The translations under genes were made by a program, and so were the position numbers. Shown one piece after another: positions 54,339 through 64,000 of a DNA stretch of 64,000 nt (position 1 is its first letter; each line of letters opens with the position of its first letter). The notes beneath the pieces were generated by a model. It made no database searches. It was not told the origin of the DNA and worked only from the letters and a program-made list of their open reading frames with translations. The DNA is from Fuerstiella marisgermanici (GTDB lineage Bacteria > Planctomycetota > Planctomycetia > Planctomycetales > Planctomycetaceae): contig NZ_CP017641.1 of the NCBI RefSeq assembly GCF_001983935.1, positions 6,171,001 to 6,235,000 of the forward strand, given 5' to 3'.

Positions 54339-55826
54339 ATGAACCGACTCGCATGCCTGCTGTTTCTGTTCCTCGCAACGCCTGCCGCCAGCCTGGCCGC
54401 TAAGCCAAACATCGTGCTGATTTTCATCGATGACCTTGGCTGGAAAGACATCGGCTGCTACGGCAATGACTTCATCGACACGCCGCGTATTGATCAGCTG
54501 GCGAGCGAAGGCGTGCGGTTTACCGACTTCTATGCCGCTGGAGCGGTCTGCTCGCCGACTCGGTGCGCCGTGCAAGCCGGACAAAATCAGGCTCGTATTG
54601 GCATCACAGCTCACATCCCCGGCCACTGGCGTCCGTTTGAAAGAGTCATCACGCCGCAGACCACCATGGCGCTGCCGCTGGACACCGTAACGGTCGCCGA
54701 ATCCCTGAAGGAAGCAGGCTACACCACGGGCTACGTGGGGAAGTGGCATCTGGGCAACGGGGCAGAATTTCAACCCGATCGACAGGGCTATGATTTTTCA
54801 GCCGTCATCAACGGGCCTCACCTTCCGGGCCGCTACAAGGTGCAGGGACTCGATGGTCCAAAGCCAAAACCGAATCAGTATCGCACCGACTTCGAAGCCG
54901 ACCTGTCGATTGATTTCATCGCCCGCAGCAAAGACCAGAAGAAGCCCTTCTTTCTCATGCTGTCGCCGTTCGCGGTTCATATTCCGCTGGGAGCGATGTG
55001 CGCAAAGGTGGACAAGTACACTCAGCGAGCCGCCGAACAAAAGCGCAAGTTACCTCATCCGGTTTACGCAGCGATGGTCGAACACTGTGACGACATGGTG
55101 GGGCGAATCGTAGACGCAATCGACCAGCAGGGCCTGACAGACAACACGATGGTCATATTCACGTCAGACAATGGAGGCCTCTACCGCCGCTACGATTATC
55201 GCGAAGCGGCAGATGACAACGTCACAACGGTTGCTCCGCTGAAGGGTGAGAAAGGTTCGCTGCATGAAGGCGGTGTGCGAGTGCCTTTGATCGTGAAGTA
55301 TCCGCCGCTCACAAAGCCCGGAAGTGAATGCAGCGAACCGACCATCAGCTACGACTTCTATCCTACGTTTGTCGACCTGGCAGGCGGCAAACTCCCGCAA
55401 CATCAGACGATTGATGGACTCAGCCTGAAGCCGCTGCTGTCCGATCCATCGACAAAGCTGGACCGCACCGCGCTGCACTGGCACTACCCCCACTACCATC
55501 ACGACCGCCCCGCCAGCAGCATTCGCGAACGCGACTGGAAGCTGATCGAATACCTGGACGGGACTGGCGACATTGAGGTCTACAATCTGGCCAACGATAT
55601 TGGCGAAACAAAGAACCTGGCAACAGAAAAGCAGGGCAGGGCGGCCGACCTGAAACGCAAACTGCAAACATGGCGCACCAGCGTGAGTGCTCGAATGCCG
55701 ATCCCGAATCCGAGCTACGACGCAGACCGAGCAGCAGAATGGTGGAGCATGCGCAGCGGTAAACCAATCGACAGCGAACGACGCAAACGGTTTCCACCGA
55801 CGGAGAAGGCGGATACTCAGCGCTGA
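54339..55826 (+). CDS. Exported sulfatase (arylsulfatase family, S1)
   Basis: ATG 54339 opens a signal peptide (NRLACLLFLFLATPAASLA); the frame from 54246 overlaps the ABC-F gene in another frame. The 495-residue mature-type S1 sulfatase has metal ligands D31-D32, the CSPTR motif with formylglycine-forming C71, GYVGKWHLG and a downstream TSDNGG. It hydrolyses sulfate esters, very likely of marine polysaccharides. A formylglycine-generating enzyme (or anSME) must be encoded elsewhere. Standalone gene, 40 bases after the ABC-F gene. Confidence 0.94.
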   Translation: MNRLACLLFLFLATPAASLAAKPNIVLIFIDDLGWKDIGCYGNDFIDTPRIDQLASEGVRFTDFYAAGAVCSPTRCAVQAGQNQARIGITAHIPGHWRPFERVITPQTTMALPLDTVTVAESLKEAGYTTGYVGKWHLGNGAEFQPDRQGYDFSAVINGPHLPGRYKVQGLDGPKPKPNQYRTDFEADLSIDFIARSKDQKKPFFLMLSPFAVHIPLGAMCAKVDKYTQRAAEQKRKLPHPVYAAMVEHCDDMVGRIVDAIDQQGLTDNTMVIFTSDNGGLYRRYDYREAADDNVTTVAPLKGEKGSLHEGGVRVPLIVKYPPLTKPGSECSEPTISYDFYPTFVDLAGGKLPQHQTIDGLSLKPLLSDPSTKLDRTALHWHYPHYHHDRPASSIRERDWKLIEYLDGTGDIEVYNLANDIGETKNLATEKQGRAADLKRKLQTWRTSVSARMPIPNPSYDADRAAEWWSMRSGKPIDSERRKRFPPTEKADTQR

Positions 55827-55859
55827 GTTGTTTACTGAGAACCAAATCCAGGAGACGCC

Positions 55860-56696
55860 ATGACGCCTCAACCCGCCACCCGTACCGCCTTCGGTGGACC
55901 GCCGCTGTGCCCCTCCTGCGGCAGCGAACTCACGACCGCTCACGAACGTCACGAAAACATCTGCGGTGCTCTGGCGTGCCGCGGGCCATGGTTGCAACAG
56001 CAAATCGCCGAACAGAAGCGGAAGGAGAAAGCCGCGCAGGCGAGCATCGATGACGGAGGTCGTGAATACCTGCAACAGAAGTTCCCGGAGCTCCAGGAAA
56101 AGACGCAATCGGGCAAGTCGCTGCTGATTGTCGTCCCCGCCATTGACTACGACCAGGCACCTCAACCCGCCGAACGCGTCGCCGCCTTTCGCCGCGTGCT
56201 GGAAGAAGCGTGCGTCGAAGCTGAGCAACTGGCGAACCACCCACTCCGTCGCAACCGCCTGCTTAGCGGCTACGAACCGCGTGACAAAGACTGCGATTCG
56301 CGAGCCGTCATCAACGCGTGCAGCACGTGCCGCGGCTGGTGCTGTCGAATGGGACATCAACACGCGTACCTGTCACCCGAATTTCTCGCCTGGCGGTTTG
56401 TGCAGCACGAGTCGCTCACGTCGGAGGCAATGATCGACGACTACATCGACCGCATTCCGGAGAAATCTCAAAACGATTCGTGCTTGTACCACACCGAAAT
56501 GGGCTGTGCTTTGCCGCGAGAAATCCGCAGCTCCACCTGCAACGACTTTCTGTGCCCTGGCTTGCGGCAGCACAAAGCAAGCATCGATCAGGATCCCCAT
56601 CAGCCAACGGTTGTCGTCGCGTTTGATGGTGAGGAATACCTTCGAGCCGCCGATATGGATGCGGCAGGAAACCGTAACCAGCCGGACGGCGATTGA
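55860..56696 (+). CDS. Cys-rich protein with YkgJ-like cluster
   Basis: The 278-residue protein has two Cys groups. The N-terminal group is CPSCGSE...ICGALACRGPW, zinc-ribbon-like, followed by a charged coiled-coil-like stretch. The C-terminal half contains CSTCRGWCCRMG, then SCLYHTEMGCAL, SSTCNDFLC: an order that resembles YkgJ/UPF0153 proteins, which bind a metal or Fe-S cluster. The fold assignment is inferred from Cys spacing. It follows the sulfatase by 33 bases on the same strand, so the two may be one unit. Biochemical role unknown. Confidence 0.7.
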   Translation: MTPQPATRTAFGGPPLCPSCGSELTTAHERHENICGALACRGPWLQQQIAEQKRKEKAAQASIDDGGREYLQQKFPELQEKTQSGKSLLIVVPAIDYDQAPQPAERVAAFRRVLEEACVEAEQLANHPLRRNRLLSGYEPRDKDCDSRAVINACSTCRGWCCRMGHQHAYLSPEFLAWRFVQHESLTSEAMIDDYIDRIPEKSQNDSCLYHTEMGCALPREIRSSTCNDFLCPGLRQHKASIDQDPHQPTVVVAFDGEEYLRAADMDAAGNRNQPDGD

Positions 56697-57004
56697 TTGC
56701 CGTTCGCAGTTCGGTTTCTACCGTAAGAACGACCGCCCAACAGGTGCAGACCGGCGGGCGACACTTTGCCAAAGGATTTTGATTGAATGGCTGACAGATC
56801 AACCCCTCCCGCAATTTATTGCGGGAGGGGTCGATCGAGCGAAGCAAGATCGGGGGAGGGCCGAGCGCACAGTGCGGGCAGGAGCCGTTTTCGTGCCCGC
56901 TCGTAACTCGGAAGGTCGTGGCACACGTTCCAGCTGCAGCTGCGGCGGAACAAATTTCCACGGCGAAAGTTCCATCGGGGCGCCGGAGCCTACATTCGAC
57001 GACC
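56697..57004. other. Convergent intergenic region with hairpins
   Basis: 308 bases between two converging genes. It contains a perfect 13-base-pair hairpin (56802-56831) and a weaker seven-base-pair hairpin (56874-56900). No ORF looks coding. Confidence 0.55.
56802..56831. terminator. Perfect hairpin, candidate bidirectional terminator
   Basis: ACCCCTCCCGCAA pairs exactly with TTGCGGGAGGGGT around the loop TTTA. No T-run follows on either strand, so it would be an atypical terminator; its place between converging genes supports that use. Confidence 0.5.
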
Positions 57005-59761
57005 TTACAGAATCGCCAGTGGATTGCGGCGTTCTTCCAGGGTGCCGCGAGTAACGCCGACTCGGTTGCTGGCCTGTAACTGCTGCCAGACGTTGGCGCC
57101 CGTGATGTGGCCGCTTAGCAGGTCACGATACAGTTGCAGAGTTTCTCGCACGCGAGTGGCGTCGTCGTACAGAAATTCAATTCGAAAGCTTTGAACGCCG
57201 CGCTGCAGCAACGCGGGCACGACTTCGGCGGAACTTTGTGGTGTTGCGTTGAACAGCGTATTGCGGCAACCAACGTCGGCTGTTAACGGGTGCTCCATGC
57301 CAATGCGGTCGCGGAGTTCCACTTTGTGAAAATCGCAAGGGCGGCCGCAGTTTGTTTTATTGGTACCGGGCGACAGCACCGAACAGAACACGCAGTGCTC
57401 CATATGAAACATCGGCATGTGCTGGTGAATCACGATTTCCAGCCATTCCGACGGAACCACGCTGACCAGTTCCATCAGCTGATCACGATTCATATCGTAA
57501 CTCGCCGTCACTCGCTCAGCACCATGCCGCATCAGGTATTCGGCCGTCAGTTCGTTGGTGACGTTCAGCGAAAAATCGGCCACGGTGGGGATGTTGAGGT
57601 CTCGAAAAAAGGCGAGGCCAGAAAGGTTTCGGATGAGAACACCTTCCGGCTCGTGTTTGGCCATGGCTTTGAAGAGGCCCATTTCTCCGGGCTTCTGAAT
57701 GCGGGGCGTCGCCGGAAAAACCTGCACTCCGGCATCACGACCAACAACGACGGCGTCACGATATTGCCGAATATCAGCGAAGTCGGCGTAGACGACCGGT
57801 GATGATTCGTTGGCGGCGAATTCTTCAACCACCACGCGAAGTTGCTCAAGAGAACGGCACAACGCGTTGAGCTGCGTGGCACGTTTCGCAGGAACAATAC
57901 CTGAAGCCTCACCGTTTGGATTTGCTGTTCCATTGATCGCAGCGCGAAGTCGCGGCAGCCCTGGTTCCGGTGCAATACTTCGCGGTGTGGCGATGTCGGC
58001 TTTGTTAAGTCGCTCGATCATCTCGCGTCGTAGTTGCCCAAGAACACTTAACGGCACCATCGGGCCGCCTTCAATTTTCGCGCGCACGTCGCGCAGTTCG
58101 AAAATGGTGGCTCCCAGTCGACCGAGTTGTTCACGAACAACGTCTTCCGTCAACGCATGCTTTCGTGCTAGCTCAAGAACGGCTTCCGAAGTGACTTCGC
58201 AACCAGCCCTGTTAGAGACCGTCGCCCGTATTCGCAGCGGCTCGCCAACAATGGCCGTCACCTCGACATCGAGGGCAACTCGTCGGCGAGCATCCGGGCC
58301 AGCAAAAGTGGCTCGCAAGCGTTTGTTTAACTTTGGATCATCGGTCTTCCAAACCTTCAGACCAACATTCAATGCGGAAACGTCGACGCCGTACTGATCA
58401 AACGCCAGCTCGACGGTCCCTCCCTCTGCTGGACCGCTCAAACGCTGGCTATCGCGAAAGACTTCGTAGACTCGGCCACCCTGTTCGGCGTTCTGTTCGC
58501 GATCTCCTTCGAACACAACACCGTCGCCCGCTGCGATTGCACTTTCCAACCGCACGGTCACTCGGTCATACGACACGCCAACAACTTCCCCCAGCAACAC
58601 GCCTCGCTTGGCCGAACTTGTGGCGGGGACCAGCATCTTATGATCGCAGCCTTCCAGCCAGCCCGGACTAAAGCCGCGCGAAAACGACATTTCGACATCG
58701 TTGATTTCGCGTCGAGTGAACTCCGCCTTTCGGCCAGCAACCGCTGCATCAATTGCTCGACGATAATGCTGCACAGTGTTGGCGACATATTCCGGCGTCT
58801 TCAGCCGACCTTCAATCTTGAACGAACAGATGCCCGCCTCGATCAGGTCGGTCGTCAAAGCGTACGCCGCCAGGTCCTGAGGACTCAGCAGATACTTCTG
58901 ATCGCCGAGATCCACGTCGTCGCCATCGCAAATCAAATCGTAGGCCAGCCGACACGCCTGAGCACACTGGCCCCGATTGGCGCTGCGTCCGCCGAGCGAT
59001 TCGCTCGTCAGGCACTGGCCGGAGTACGCGACACACAACGCTCCGTGAATGAACGCTTCCAGTGGCATGTCGGTCTTACTGCTGATGTTACGAATTTCAC
59101 TGATGGATAATTCGCGCGGCAGGACGACTCGTTCCATCCCCAGATCCTGCGCTACGGCGATGCATTCGGCGCTGGTCAACGTCATTTGCGTGGACGCGTG
59201 CAAACTCAATTCCGGGCACACTTCACGCAGCAGTCGAGCAACGCCCAGGTCCTGAACCAGCACCGCGTCCACGTCGGCCGCCGCCAATTTCCGACCGACT
59301 TCTTCCATGCGAGGGAGCTCGTCCGTGAACGCCAGGGTGTTCAACGTCACGTAGCCTTTCACGCATCGCCGATGCAGAAACTCCATCAACCCATCAACGT
59401 TGTCCAGCCGAAAATTGGTCGCTCGAGCGCGCGCGTTGAAGCCGGAATCCAGTCCCAGGTAAACCGCGTCCGCGCCGTTTTCCACGGCCGCTCGCACGCA
59501 GTCCCAATCGCCCGCCGGTGCGAGCAGCTCCGGGGCTTGAGCGGTCGCTTGGGCGGCTGATGTGCGCGGGAGCGCGGCAGAAGTGGGTGGTTGAGGGCGA
59601 ATTTGAGTTTTCCTTATTTTTAAGTCGTTGCGGCCCCTCAGTTTATCCGAAGGTTTCCGGCGTATCTGCGTTACAGCCGAACACGTGGCACCTTCCCAAA
59701 ACTGAACACCAGCACGGCAATAACTGCCGACGTCAGCTTGTCGTGTTGAAAATGCCTCCAT
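57005..59761 (-). CDS. Large U32 family protein (RlhA/peptidase U32-like)
   Basis: From ATG 59761 the protein has about 918 residues; the frame is open to 59881, but the family begins only at PELLAPAGDWDCVRAAVENG, so the true start is uncertain. The U32 motif block (GADAVYLGLDSGFNARA, SAECIAVAQDLGMERVVLPRELS, EAFIHGALCVAYSGQC and RGQCAQACRL) covers the first half. A DUF3656-like beta-rich middle follows, and a second U32-like part has HCVFCSVLSPG and NKTNCGRPC (Cys for a cluster). RlhA modifies 23S rRNA in E. coli; other U32 proteins act as proteases or tRNA-modifying enzymes. Confidence 0.85.
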   Translation of the reverse strand: MEAFSTRQADVGSYCRAGVQFWEGATCSAVTQIRRKPSDKLRGRNDLKIRKTQIRPQPPTSAALPRTSAAQATAQAPELLAPAGDWDCVRAAVENGADAVYLGLDSGFNARARATNFRLDNVDGLMEFLHRRCVKGYVTLNTLAFTDELPRMEEVGRKLAAADVDAVLVQDLGVARLLREVCPELSLHASTQMTLTSAECIAVAQDLGMERVVLPRELSISEIRNISSKTDMPLEAFIHGALCVAYSGQCLTSESLGGRSANRGQCAQACRLAYDLICDGDDVDLGDQKYLLSPQDLAAYALTTDLIEAGICSFKIEGRLKTPEYVANTVQHYRRAIDAAVAGRKAEFTRREINDVEMSFSRGFSPGWLEGCDHKMLVPATSSAKRGVLLGEVVGVSYDRVTVRLESAIAAGDGVVFEGDREQNAEQGGRVYEVFRDSQRLSGPAEGGTVELAFDQYGVDVSALNVGLKVWKTDDPKLNKRLRATFAGPDARRRVALDVEVTAIVGEPLRIRATVSNRAGCEVTSEAVLELARKHALTEDVVREQLGRLGATIFELRDVRAKIEGGPMVPLSVLGQLRREMIERLNKADIATPRSIAPEPGLPRLRAAINGTANPNGEASGIVPAKRATQLNALCRSLEQLRVVVEEFAANESSPVVYADFADIRQYRDAVVVGRDAGVQVFPATPRIQKPGEMGLFKAMAKHEPEGVLIRNLSGLAFFRDLNIPTVADFSLNVTNELTAEYLMRHGAERVTASYDMNRDQLMELVSVVPSEWLEIVIHQHMPMFHMEHCVFCSVLSPGTNKTNCGRPCDFHKVELRDRIGMEHPLTADVGCRNTLFNATPQSSAEVVPALLQRGVQSFRIEFLYDDATRVRETLQLYRDLLSGHITGANVWQQLQASNRVGVTRGTLEERRNPLAIL

Positions 59762-59883
59762 TTTCCGGCCGTTCGGGTAGCCCGCAGCCGGAACCGCTCT
59801 TGCCGGAGGCTCGCCAATCACCGTATATTTCCGGTCCTTAGGCGACGTCGACCGCCAACCGCACCATCTGCACGGAAGCAATT

Positions 59884-61113
59884 GTGCTCAATTTTCAGAC
59901 CTTTCCCATCGCCGCTGACCGGCTGCGCAGACTGTTTGCAGTTCTGCTATGCGGTTTGCTGCCCTGCCTTTGCCTGGCAGGATGCGCAGGAAAAACTCTG
60001 GTCGATGACAATCCGGTGTTCTCCGAAACGCCGCCACGGCGGGCACTCACCAACCGTTCATCGGTTGCAGAATCGGATGAACTGCCCAGTTCGGTTGTAA
60101 GAACGGTCAGCTACGATTCCACATCGCCTGAACCGCTGACCGGAAACTCAGTCGTGGCCGAAGTCAACGGGAGTCCAATTTTTGTGGACGACCTGATCGG
60201 CAGCATTCGACTGACCGTGGAAAGCAATCCCAACCTGAAGCCCGAACAGGTGCAGCAAATTTTGCATCAGGAAATCAAGCCGCGCTTAACCAACTACATC
60301 GAGCAGGAAATCGCAATTCAGGCGTTGCGAAAAGCCATTCCGGAAGATCGCCAGCAACTGGTGCGAGACTCGCTTGAAGAACCGTTTCAAACCGAAGTCA
60401 TCGCAAAAATCAAAGCCGATAAGAATCTGGAAACTGATCAGCAGTTAAACGAACTGCTGGCCACTCAGGGATTGTCGATCGAGCTGCTGCGTGAAAGTTT
60501 CTTCCGCGTTCAGATGGCTCAGGGTTACCTTTCCAGCGTGGTCGATGTTTCCGACATTGTCGACCGCGCAGAAATGCTGGAATACTACAAAACTCATCGC
60601 GAAGACTTCACATCAAAAGAACGGCTTCGCTGCCAGGAGATTGTCGTACAGTTCGCTCGACACGGTGGCCGTGAAGGAGCCAAAGAGCGGATGGCCAAAG
60701 TTGTAGAAGCCCTGAACGACGGCAAAGAATTTCCCGAAGTCGCCGAAGAATTTTCCGACGCTCTAAGTGCCGAACAACGCGGAGACATGGGCTGGCTGGA
60801 ACCCGGCAGCCTGGCGGACAAAGAGGCCGAGAAGAAAATCTTCGCGGCGAAACCGGGCGAGACAACTGAAGTGTTTGAACAGGATGATCGCTTCGAAATC
60901 TTCCGCGTGGTGACTCATGAATTCGCCACGACAGCGCCGTTTCAGCAGGTGCAGGAACAGATCAAGGAGAAAATCATTCAGCAGAGACTGGTGGACGCCC
61001 GTCAAAATGCAATGACAGAACTCCGCGAAAAAGCGACGATCATCACGATGTACGACAACGCCGAATCGGGAACGGCGGCGGCCCACGATAGCTTTTCCCT
61101 GCCAAACCGATAG
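59884..61113 (+). CDS. PpiC/SurA-type peptidyl-prolyl isomerase lipoprotein
   Basis: GTG 59884 begins a lipoprotein signal with LCLAGC (lipidated Cys34). A SurA-like N-terminal helical region ([20 protein letters not shown], about residues 85-240) precedes a parvulin domain (about 255-355: [37 protein letters not shown]). It should fold exported proteins in the periplasm or assist outer membrane biogenesis. The C-terminal stretch is helical. Downstream, the DapA-family gene starts 35 bases later, without clear functional link. Divergent from the U32 gene. Confidence 0.9.
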   Translation: MLNFQTFPIAADRLRRLFAVLLCGLLPCLCLAGCAGKTLVDDNPVFSETPPRRALTNRSSVAESDELPSSVVRTVSYDSTSPEPLTGNSVVAEVNGSPIFVDDLIGSIRLTVESNPNLKPEQVQQILHQEIKPRLTNYIEQEIAIQALRKAIPEDRQQLVRDSLEEPFQTEVIAKIKADKNLETDQQLNELLATQGLSIELLRESFFRVQMAQGYLSSVVDVSDIVDRAEMLEYYKTHREDFTSKERLRCQEIVVQFARHGGREGAKERMAKVVEALNDGKEFPEVAEEFSDALSAEQRGDMGWLEPGSLADKEAEKKIFAAKPGETTEVFEQDDRFEIFRVVTHEFATTAPFQQVQEQIKEKIIQQRLVDARQNAMTELREKATIITMYDNAESGTAAAHDSFSLPNR

Positions 61114-61147
61114 CTTGCGGTCGCTATCACCTGTCCGAGAATCAACC

Positions 61148-62095
61148 ATGTCTGCAACTCAACCGGGCCCCATTCTCCGCAACCGCAAAATCACCGGCAT
61201 GTCAGCCGTGCTACTGCCTTTTGCCGCCGACCATTCCGTCGATTGGCCCGCATTTGACGCTCATGTCGAACGCACGATGGAAGCTGGCCTCGTACCCGCT
61301 GTCAACATGGACACCGGATACGTGAATTTGCTGGACGATGCCACACGCAACGAAGTGCTGGATCGCACAAAACGCCTGACCGCTGGGAAGATGTTTGTCG
61401 CCGGTGCCTATCTGTCGGATCAGCCAGGCGCGAACTATAACCAAGACGTTTATGTTCGCCGTATGAACGAGATCGAAGCGGCGAACGGCGTACCGGTGAT
61501 CTTTCAATCGTACGGTTTGACAGAACAAAGCGACGAAGGCATCACGAAGGCGTATCAAAACCTGTCGAAGGAATGCGACAGGTTTATCGGCTTTGAACTG
61601 GGCACCGTCTTTCTGCCATTCGGAAAAATTTACTCGCTGGACGTGTACCGCGAACTGATGAATTTGCCCAATTGCATCGGTGCGAAACATTCATCGCTGC
61701 GACGCGATCTGGAATGGCAACGACTGGCCCTGCGAAACGAAGTGCGACCTGACTTCATGGTGCTGACTGGCAACGACTTGGCCATCGACATGGTGATGTA
61801 CGGCAGCGATTATTTGTTGGGCTTAAGCAGCTATTGCCCGGACCTGTTCGGCGTACGCGACCGCATGTGGGCCGCTGGCGATTCCAACTTCTACCAGCTT
61901 AACGACATCCTGCAATATCTCGGCTTCTTCGGTTTTCGGACGCCCGTCGCCGCGTACAAGCATACGTGTGCTCAGTTTCTGCATCTGCGCGGCATGCTGA
62001 ATTCAAACCTGACTCATCCAGACGCTCTGAAACGCCCCGACACGGATCTCCCGATTCTGGAGGCGATCGTTGAACAGCTGGCAGAGTATGTCTGA
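61148..62095 (+). CDS. DapA/NAL-family aldolase
   Basis: ATG 61148 begins the conserved part; an upstream start at 61115 lies inside the preceding spacer. The 315-residue TIM-barrel protein has [20 protein letters not shown] and FIGFELGT, and the Schiff-base Lys in [11 protein letters not shown], as in the dihydrodipicolinate synthase/N-acetylneuraminate lyase superfamily. The position of the typical Tyr of true DapA (YxxP) is not matched clearly, so a keto-acid aldolase or lyase rather than lysine biosynthesis is more likely. Substrate unknown. Confidence 0.83.
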   Translation: MSATQPGPILRNRKITGMSAVLLPFAADHSVDWPAFDAHVERTMEAGLVPAVNMDTGYVNLLDDATRNEVLDRTKRLTAGKMFVAGAYLSDQPGANYNQDVYVRRMNEIEAANGVPVIFQSYGLTEQSDEGITKAYQNLSKECDRFIGFELGTVFLPFGKIYSLDVYRELMNLPNCIGAKHSSLRRDLEWQRLALRNEVRPDFMVLTGNDLAIDMVMYGSDYLLGLSSYCPDLFGVRDRMWAAGDSNFYQLNDILQYLGFFGFRTPVAAYKHTCAQFLHLRGMLNSNLTHPDALKRPDTDLPILEAIVEQLAEYV

Positions 62096-62218
62096 CTATA
62101 GCAACTTACGTTTTATTGTGGACGGTCCAGGCTCGTGGGAACCAAACCGATTTCCGCGGCCACAAGTCAGCGTGAAACGCCGTAAAAACACCATTTCGCG
62201 ATCAGCAAGCCGTTACCC

Positions 62219-63370
62219 ATGAACGAAGCAGAAACCAACGTGAGCCCACGCAAGGCAGGCCTATTGCTGCTGTGCGGTTTGTTGCCGTGTTTTGCGTCAG
62301 CCGCGTTCACCATGCGCAGCGAGGCACTGCCACCGCTGGCGGCGACAAAGCCACGGCCATCCCTGGTGTTCGCTCCGTATTTGTATCATCACGGCGAATT
62401 CCCGGTCGAACCGGGTTCAACACTGTATTCGGAGTTCGTGTTTCGCAACGACGGCAACGAAGTAGTGAATATCGGTGAGATCGAACGAAGTTGTGGTTGC
62501 CTGTCGCCGAGACTTTCCGCCAATAAACGAGACGTTGCTCCCGGCGAAACAGGATCGTTCATTGTGCCGCTGCAGACGATCAAGCAGGCACCCGGTCCGC
62601 ACGAATACACGCTCACGGTGCACTACACCGACCCTCAGCCGCAGACCGCCACACTTAGCATCAAAGCGACCTTCCCGAAAAAGATGGTCGTCGTGCAACC
62701 AACGGCTCTGTACCTGTCGCAGAACACGGAGAAATCCGTGCCGTTCCAGGTGGCGATCAACGACTTTCGAGACAAGACACTGAAGGTCACCGAAGTCCAA
62801 ACAACCGCATGGTTTGTATCGGCAAAGAAAACAAGTTCATCGGGTTCTCAGATCGTGCAAACCGCGTATACGGAAAAGGAAGAAGGCGCGAGCGACGACG
62901 ACGAATATCTGCCGGCAGCTCATCTTCAAATCGATGGCGAAGTGGCGGGAGGAATTCCGGCCGGGCATCATGACGTCGTGATTGCCGCGAAGACCGACGA
63001 TCCGGAATTCCCCGTGATCACGGTACCCATGACGATTAACGGTCCATCGTACCCGGCCGGCGAAGCGCCCATGGCATCGCCTGCTCAGTTTCGATTGGTG
63101 GCCGGCAACCATCCTTCGGCTCGACGTTCGGAAACCGTAAAAGTCATCATGCCGCACCACTGGAAGGTGTCGCACGCCGCCGCATGGCCGGAAGCGTTGA
63201 GTGTCGAATTCGACGAAGGTGTCGCCATTTCGGACTCTCAAAAGGTGGTCACTATGCAGGTCGAGCTAACCGAACTGCCAGCCGCCGGAACAGAACACGG
63301 CGTCGTTCAATTGATTGCAAACGAAGGCAATGATCTGGTCACCGTGAAGGCGATGTTCTACTGGCCGTAA
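62219..63370 (+). CDS. Exported DUF1573 protein
   Basis: The 383-residue protein has a signal peptide ([17 protein letters not shown]) and an Ig-like DUF1573 domain (about 60-150) with the family pattern FVFRNDGNEVVNIGEIERSCGCLSP (given here to place the Cys pair near residue 91), then a second beta-rich half. DUF1573 domains are frequent in planctomycetes and Bacteroidetes and are presumed to bind other cell-surface proteins. Function unknown. Standalone gene. Confidence 0.85.
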   Translation: MNEAETNVSPRKAGLLLLCGLLPCFASAAFTMRSEALPPLAATKPRPSLVFAPYLYHHGEFPVEPGSTLYSEFVFRNDGNEVVNIGEIERSCGCLSPRLSANKRDVAPGETGSFIVPLQTIKQAPGPHEYTLTVHYTDPQPQTATLSIKATFPKKMVVVQPTALYLSQNTEKSVPFQVAINDFRDKTLKVTEVQTTAWFVSAKKTSSSGSQIVQTAYTEKEEGASDDDEYLPAAHLQIDGEVAGGIPAGHHDVVIAAKTDDPEFPVITVPMTINGPSYPAGEAPMASPAQFRLVAGNHPSARRSETVKVIMPHHWKVSHAAAWPEALSVEFDEGVAISDSQKVVTMQVELTELPAAGTEHGVVQLIANEGNDLVTVKAMFYWP

Positions 63371-63415
63371 GTAACATCTGCGTCCTAACACTTCACACCA
63401 GAAATCTCAGTTTGA

Positions 63416-64000
63416 TCATTTCTGCTTTGCGTCGACCGCTCGTTTGACGAACTTCTTCGACACCGCAGTAACCAGCATTTCGCCCAGGCGAGGGAACATC
63501 TCACGCAGAATGAGTGCCGGGCGCACGGGCGGCCAGTTGACGATTTGTTCGGGATGACCGGACTGAATGGCTTTCACAACCGCACCAGCCACAGCAGTTG
63601 CCGTTGTTGAACCCAACGCACCAGACGCCTTTTTGCCCGATGCCGCGACCATGCGATCGTAGATGCCACCGCTTTTTGTGAAGCCGGGACAGATTGCAGT
63701 GGCCGTGATGCCGTGTTCGAGATACTCGCCGCGAAGTCCCTGAGTGAACGCGACCAGCCCCGCTTTGGTGGCACCGTATACGCTTTCGTATGCGGGACAA
63801 TGCTTGCCCGCGGTCGACGCCATATTGATGATCGCTCCCGACTTTTGCTGCAGCATGTGCGGGATCACCATCCGCGTCAGCAAAATCGCAGACGTAAGAT
63901 TCGTTTCGATCGTCTGGATAATGTCGTCGGTTTCCAGTCTCTCGAAGTAGTCGAAACACTCGACACCGGCATTGTTGACCAGCACGTCAATGCGACCGAA
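63416..64000 (-). CDS. Short-chain dehydrogenase/reductase (N-terminus outside window)
   Basis: The frame stays open through base 64000 (FGRIDVLVNNAGV precedes the annotated GTG at 63985), so the N-terminal cofactor-binding glycine motif is cut off. NNAGV, the catalytic Ser in MASTAGKHC and YGATK (Tyr and Lys of YxxxK) are visible. A variable C-terminal region follows with a lipid-type hydrophobic pattern. Classical SDR of about 250-280 residues; substrate unknown. Confidence 0.88.
   Translation of the reverse strand, partial: FGRIDVLVNNAGVECFDYFERLETDDIIQTIETNLTSAILLTRMVIPHMLQQKSGAIINMASTAGKHCPAYESVYGATKAGLVAFTQGLRGEYLEHGITATAICPGFTKSGGIYDRMVAASGKKASGALGSTTATAVAGAVVKAIQSGHPEQIVNWPPVRPALILREMFPRLGEMLVTAVSKKFVKRAVDAKQK

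Noticed and set aside
55164-56363. 399-codon minus-strand ORF opposite the sulfatase and Cys-rich gene
   Set aside because: Spans two well-supported genes antisense; no family features.

Overview
The window looks like chromosomal DNA of a planctomycete (order Planctomycetales, Fuerstiella/Gimesia-like; the genus is inference). Indicators: a DUF1559 (H-X9-DG) protein, a planctomycete-type GH10-like protein, a DUF1573 protein, a sulfatase, a ThuA protein, a PEP-CTERM protein, three Hanks-type Ser/Thr kinases with C-terminal transmembrane segments, an ECF sigma factor next to a TPR kinase, and a giant propeller-type sensor kinase. Coding density is moderate, strands alternate often, and GTG/TTG starts are common. 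I see no rRNA, tRNA, CRISPR array or prophage. One intact IS1634-type insertion sequence is present.

Layout. 1-5.1 kb: end of a glycosidase-like gene, a GT4 glycosyltransferase resembling diacylglycerol glucosyltransferases, a fused phosphodiesterase/EEP-phosphatase membrane protein, and a VTT (DedA/TVP38) membrane protein. The last two overlap by ATGA; together they suggest a membrane glycolipid/phospholipid module. 5.2-9.7 kb: Ser/Thr kinase overlapping a diacylglycerol kinase, an FHA protein, and a second kinase. 9.9-16.4 kb: purC, a GH10-like protein that has lost its acid/base motif, a DUF1559 fusion protein, a palindromic repeat element, and a PEP-CTERM trypsin-like protein. 16.5-23.4 kb: speA, then the tgt-yajC-secDF export operon with a clear terminator. 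23.5-30.5 kb: MDR reductase, XerC/D recombinase, an Nramp-like transporter with altered signature motifs, and a flippase/acyltransferase pair for surface polysaccharide. 30.7-36.5 kb: two-component island with a single-domain receiver, a 1504-residue sensor kinase with a PDZ domain inside its propeller, and a FixJ-type regulator. 36.5-39.3 kb: mgtE and the rplM-rpsI ribosomal operon. 39.6-42.2 kb: small membrane protein and the IS element. 42.2-48.4 kb: mtfA, an alpha/beta hydrolase, fumC, a ThuA-rhodanese fusion, a DUF1697 protein and an SGNH hydrolase. 48.7-56.7 kb: ECF sigma/TPR kinase pair, an ABC-F ATPase, a sulfatase and a Cys-rich YkgJ-like protein. 57-64 kb: a large U32 protein, a PpiC-type lipoprotein, a DapA-family lyase, a DUF1573 protein and a truncated SDR.

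Most genes are housekeeping or typical planctomycete accessory genes. The parts that best merit a second look are the lipid-module fusion protein, the PDZ-containing sensor system, the palindromic element bracketed by direct repeats, the DUF1559 fusion, the Nramp-like protein lacking the metal motifs, and a hairpin directly before rplM. All family assignments come from reading motifs by eye; no database search was run.
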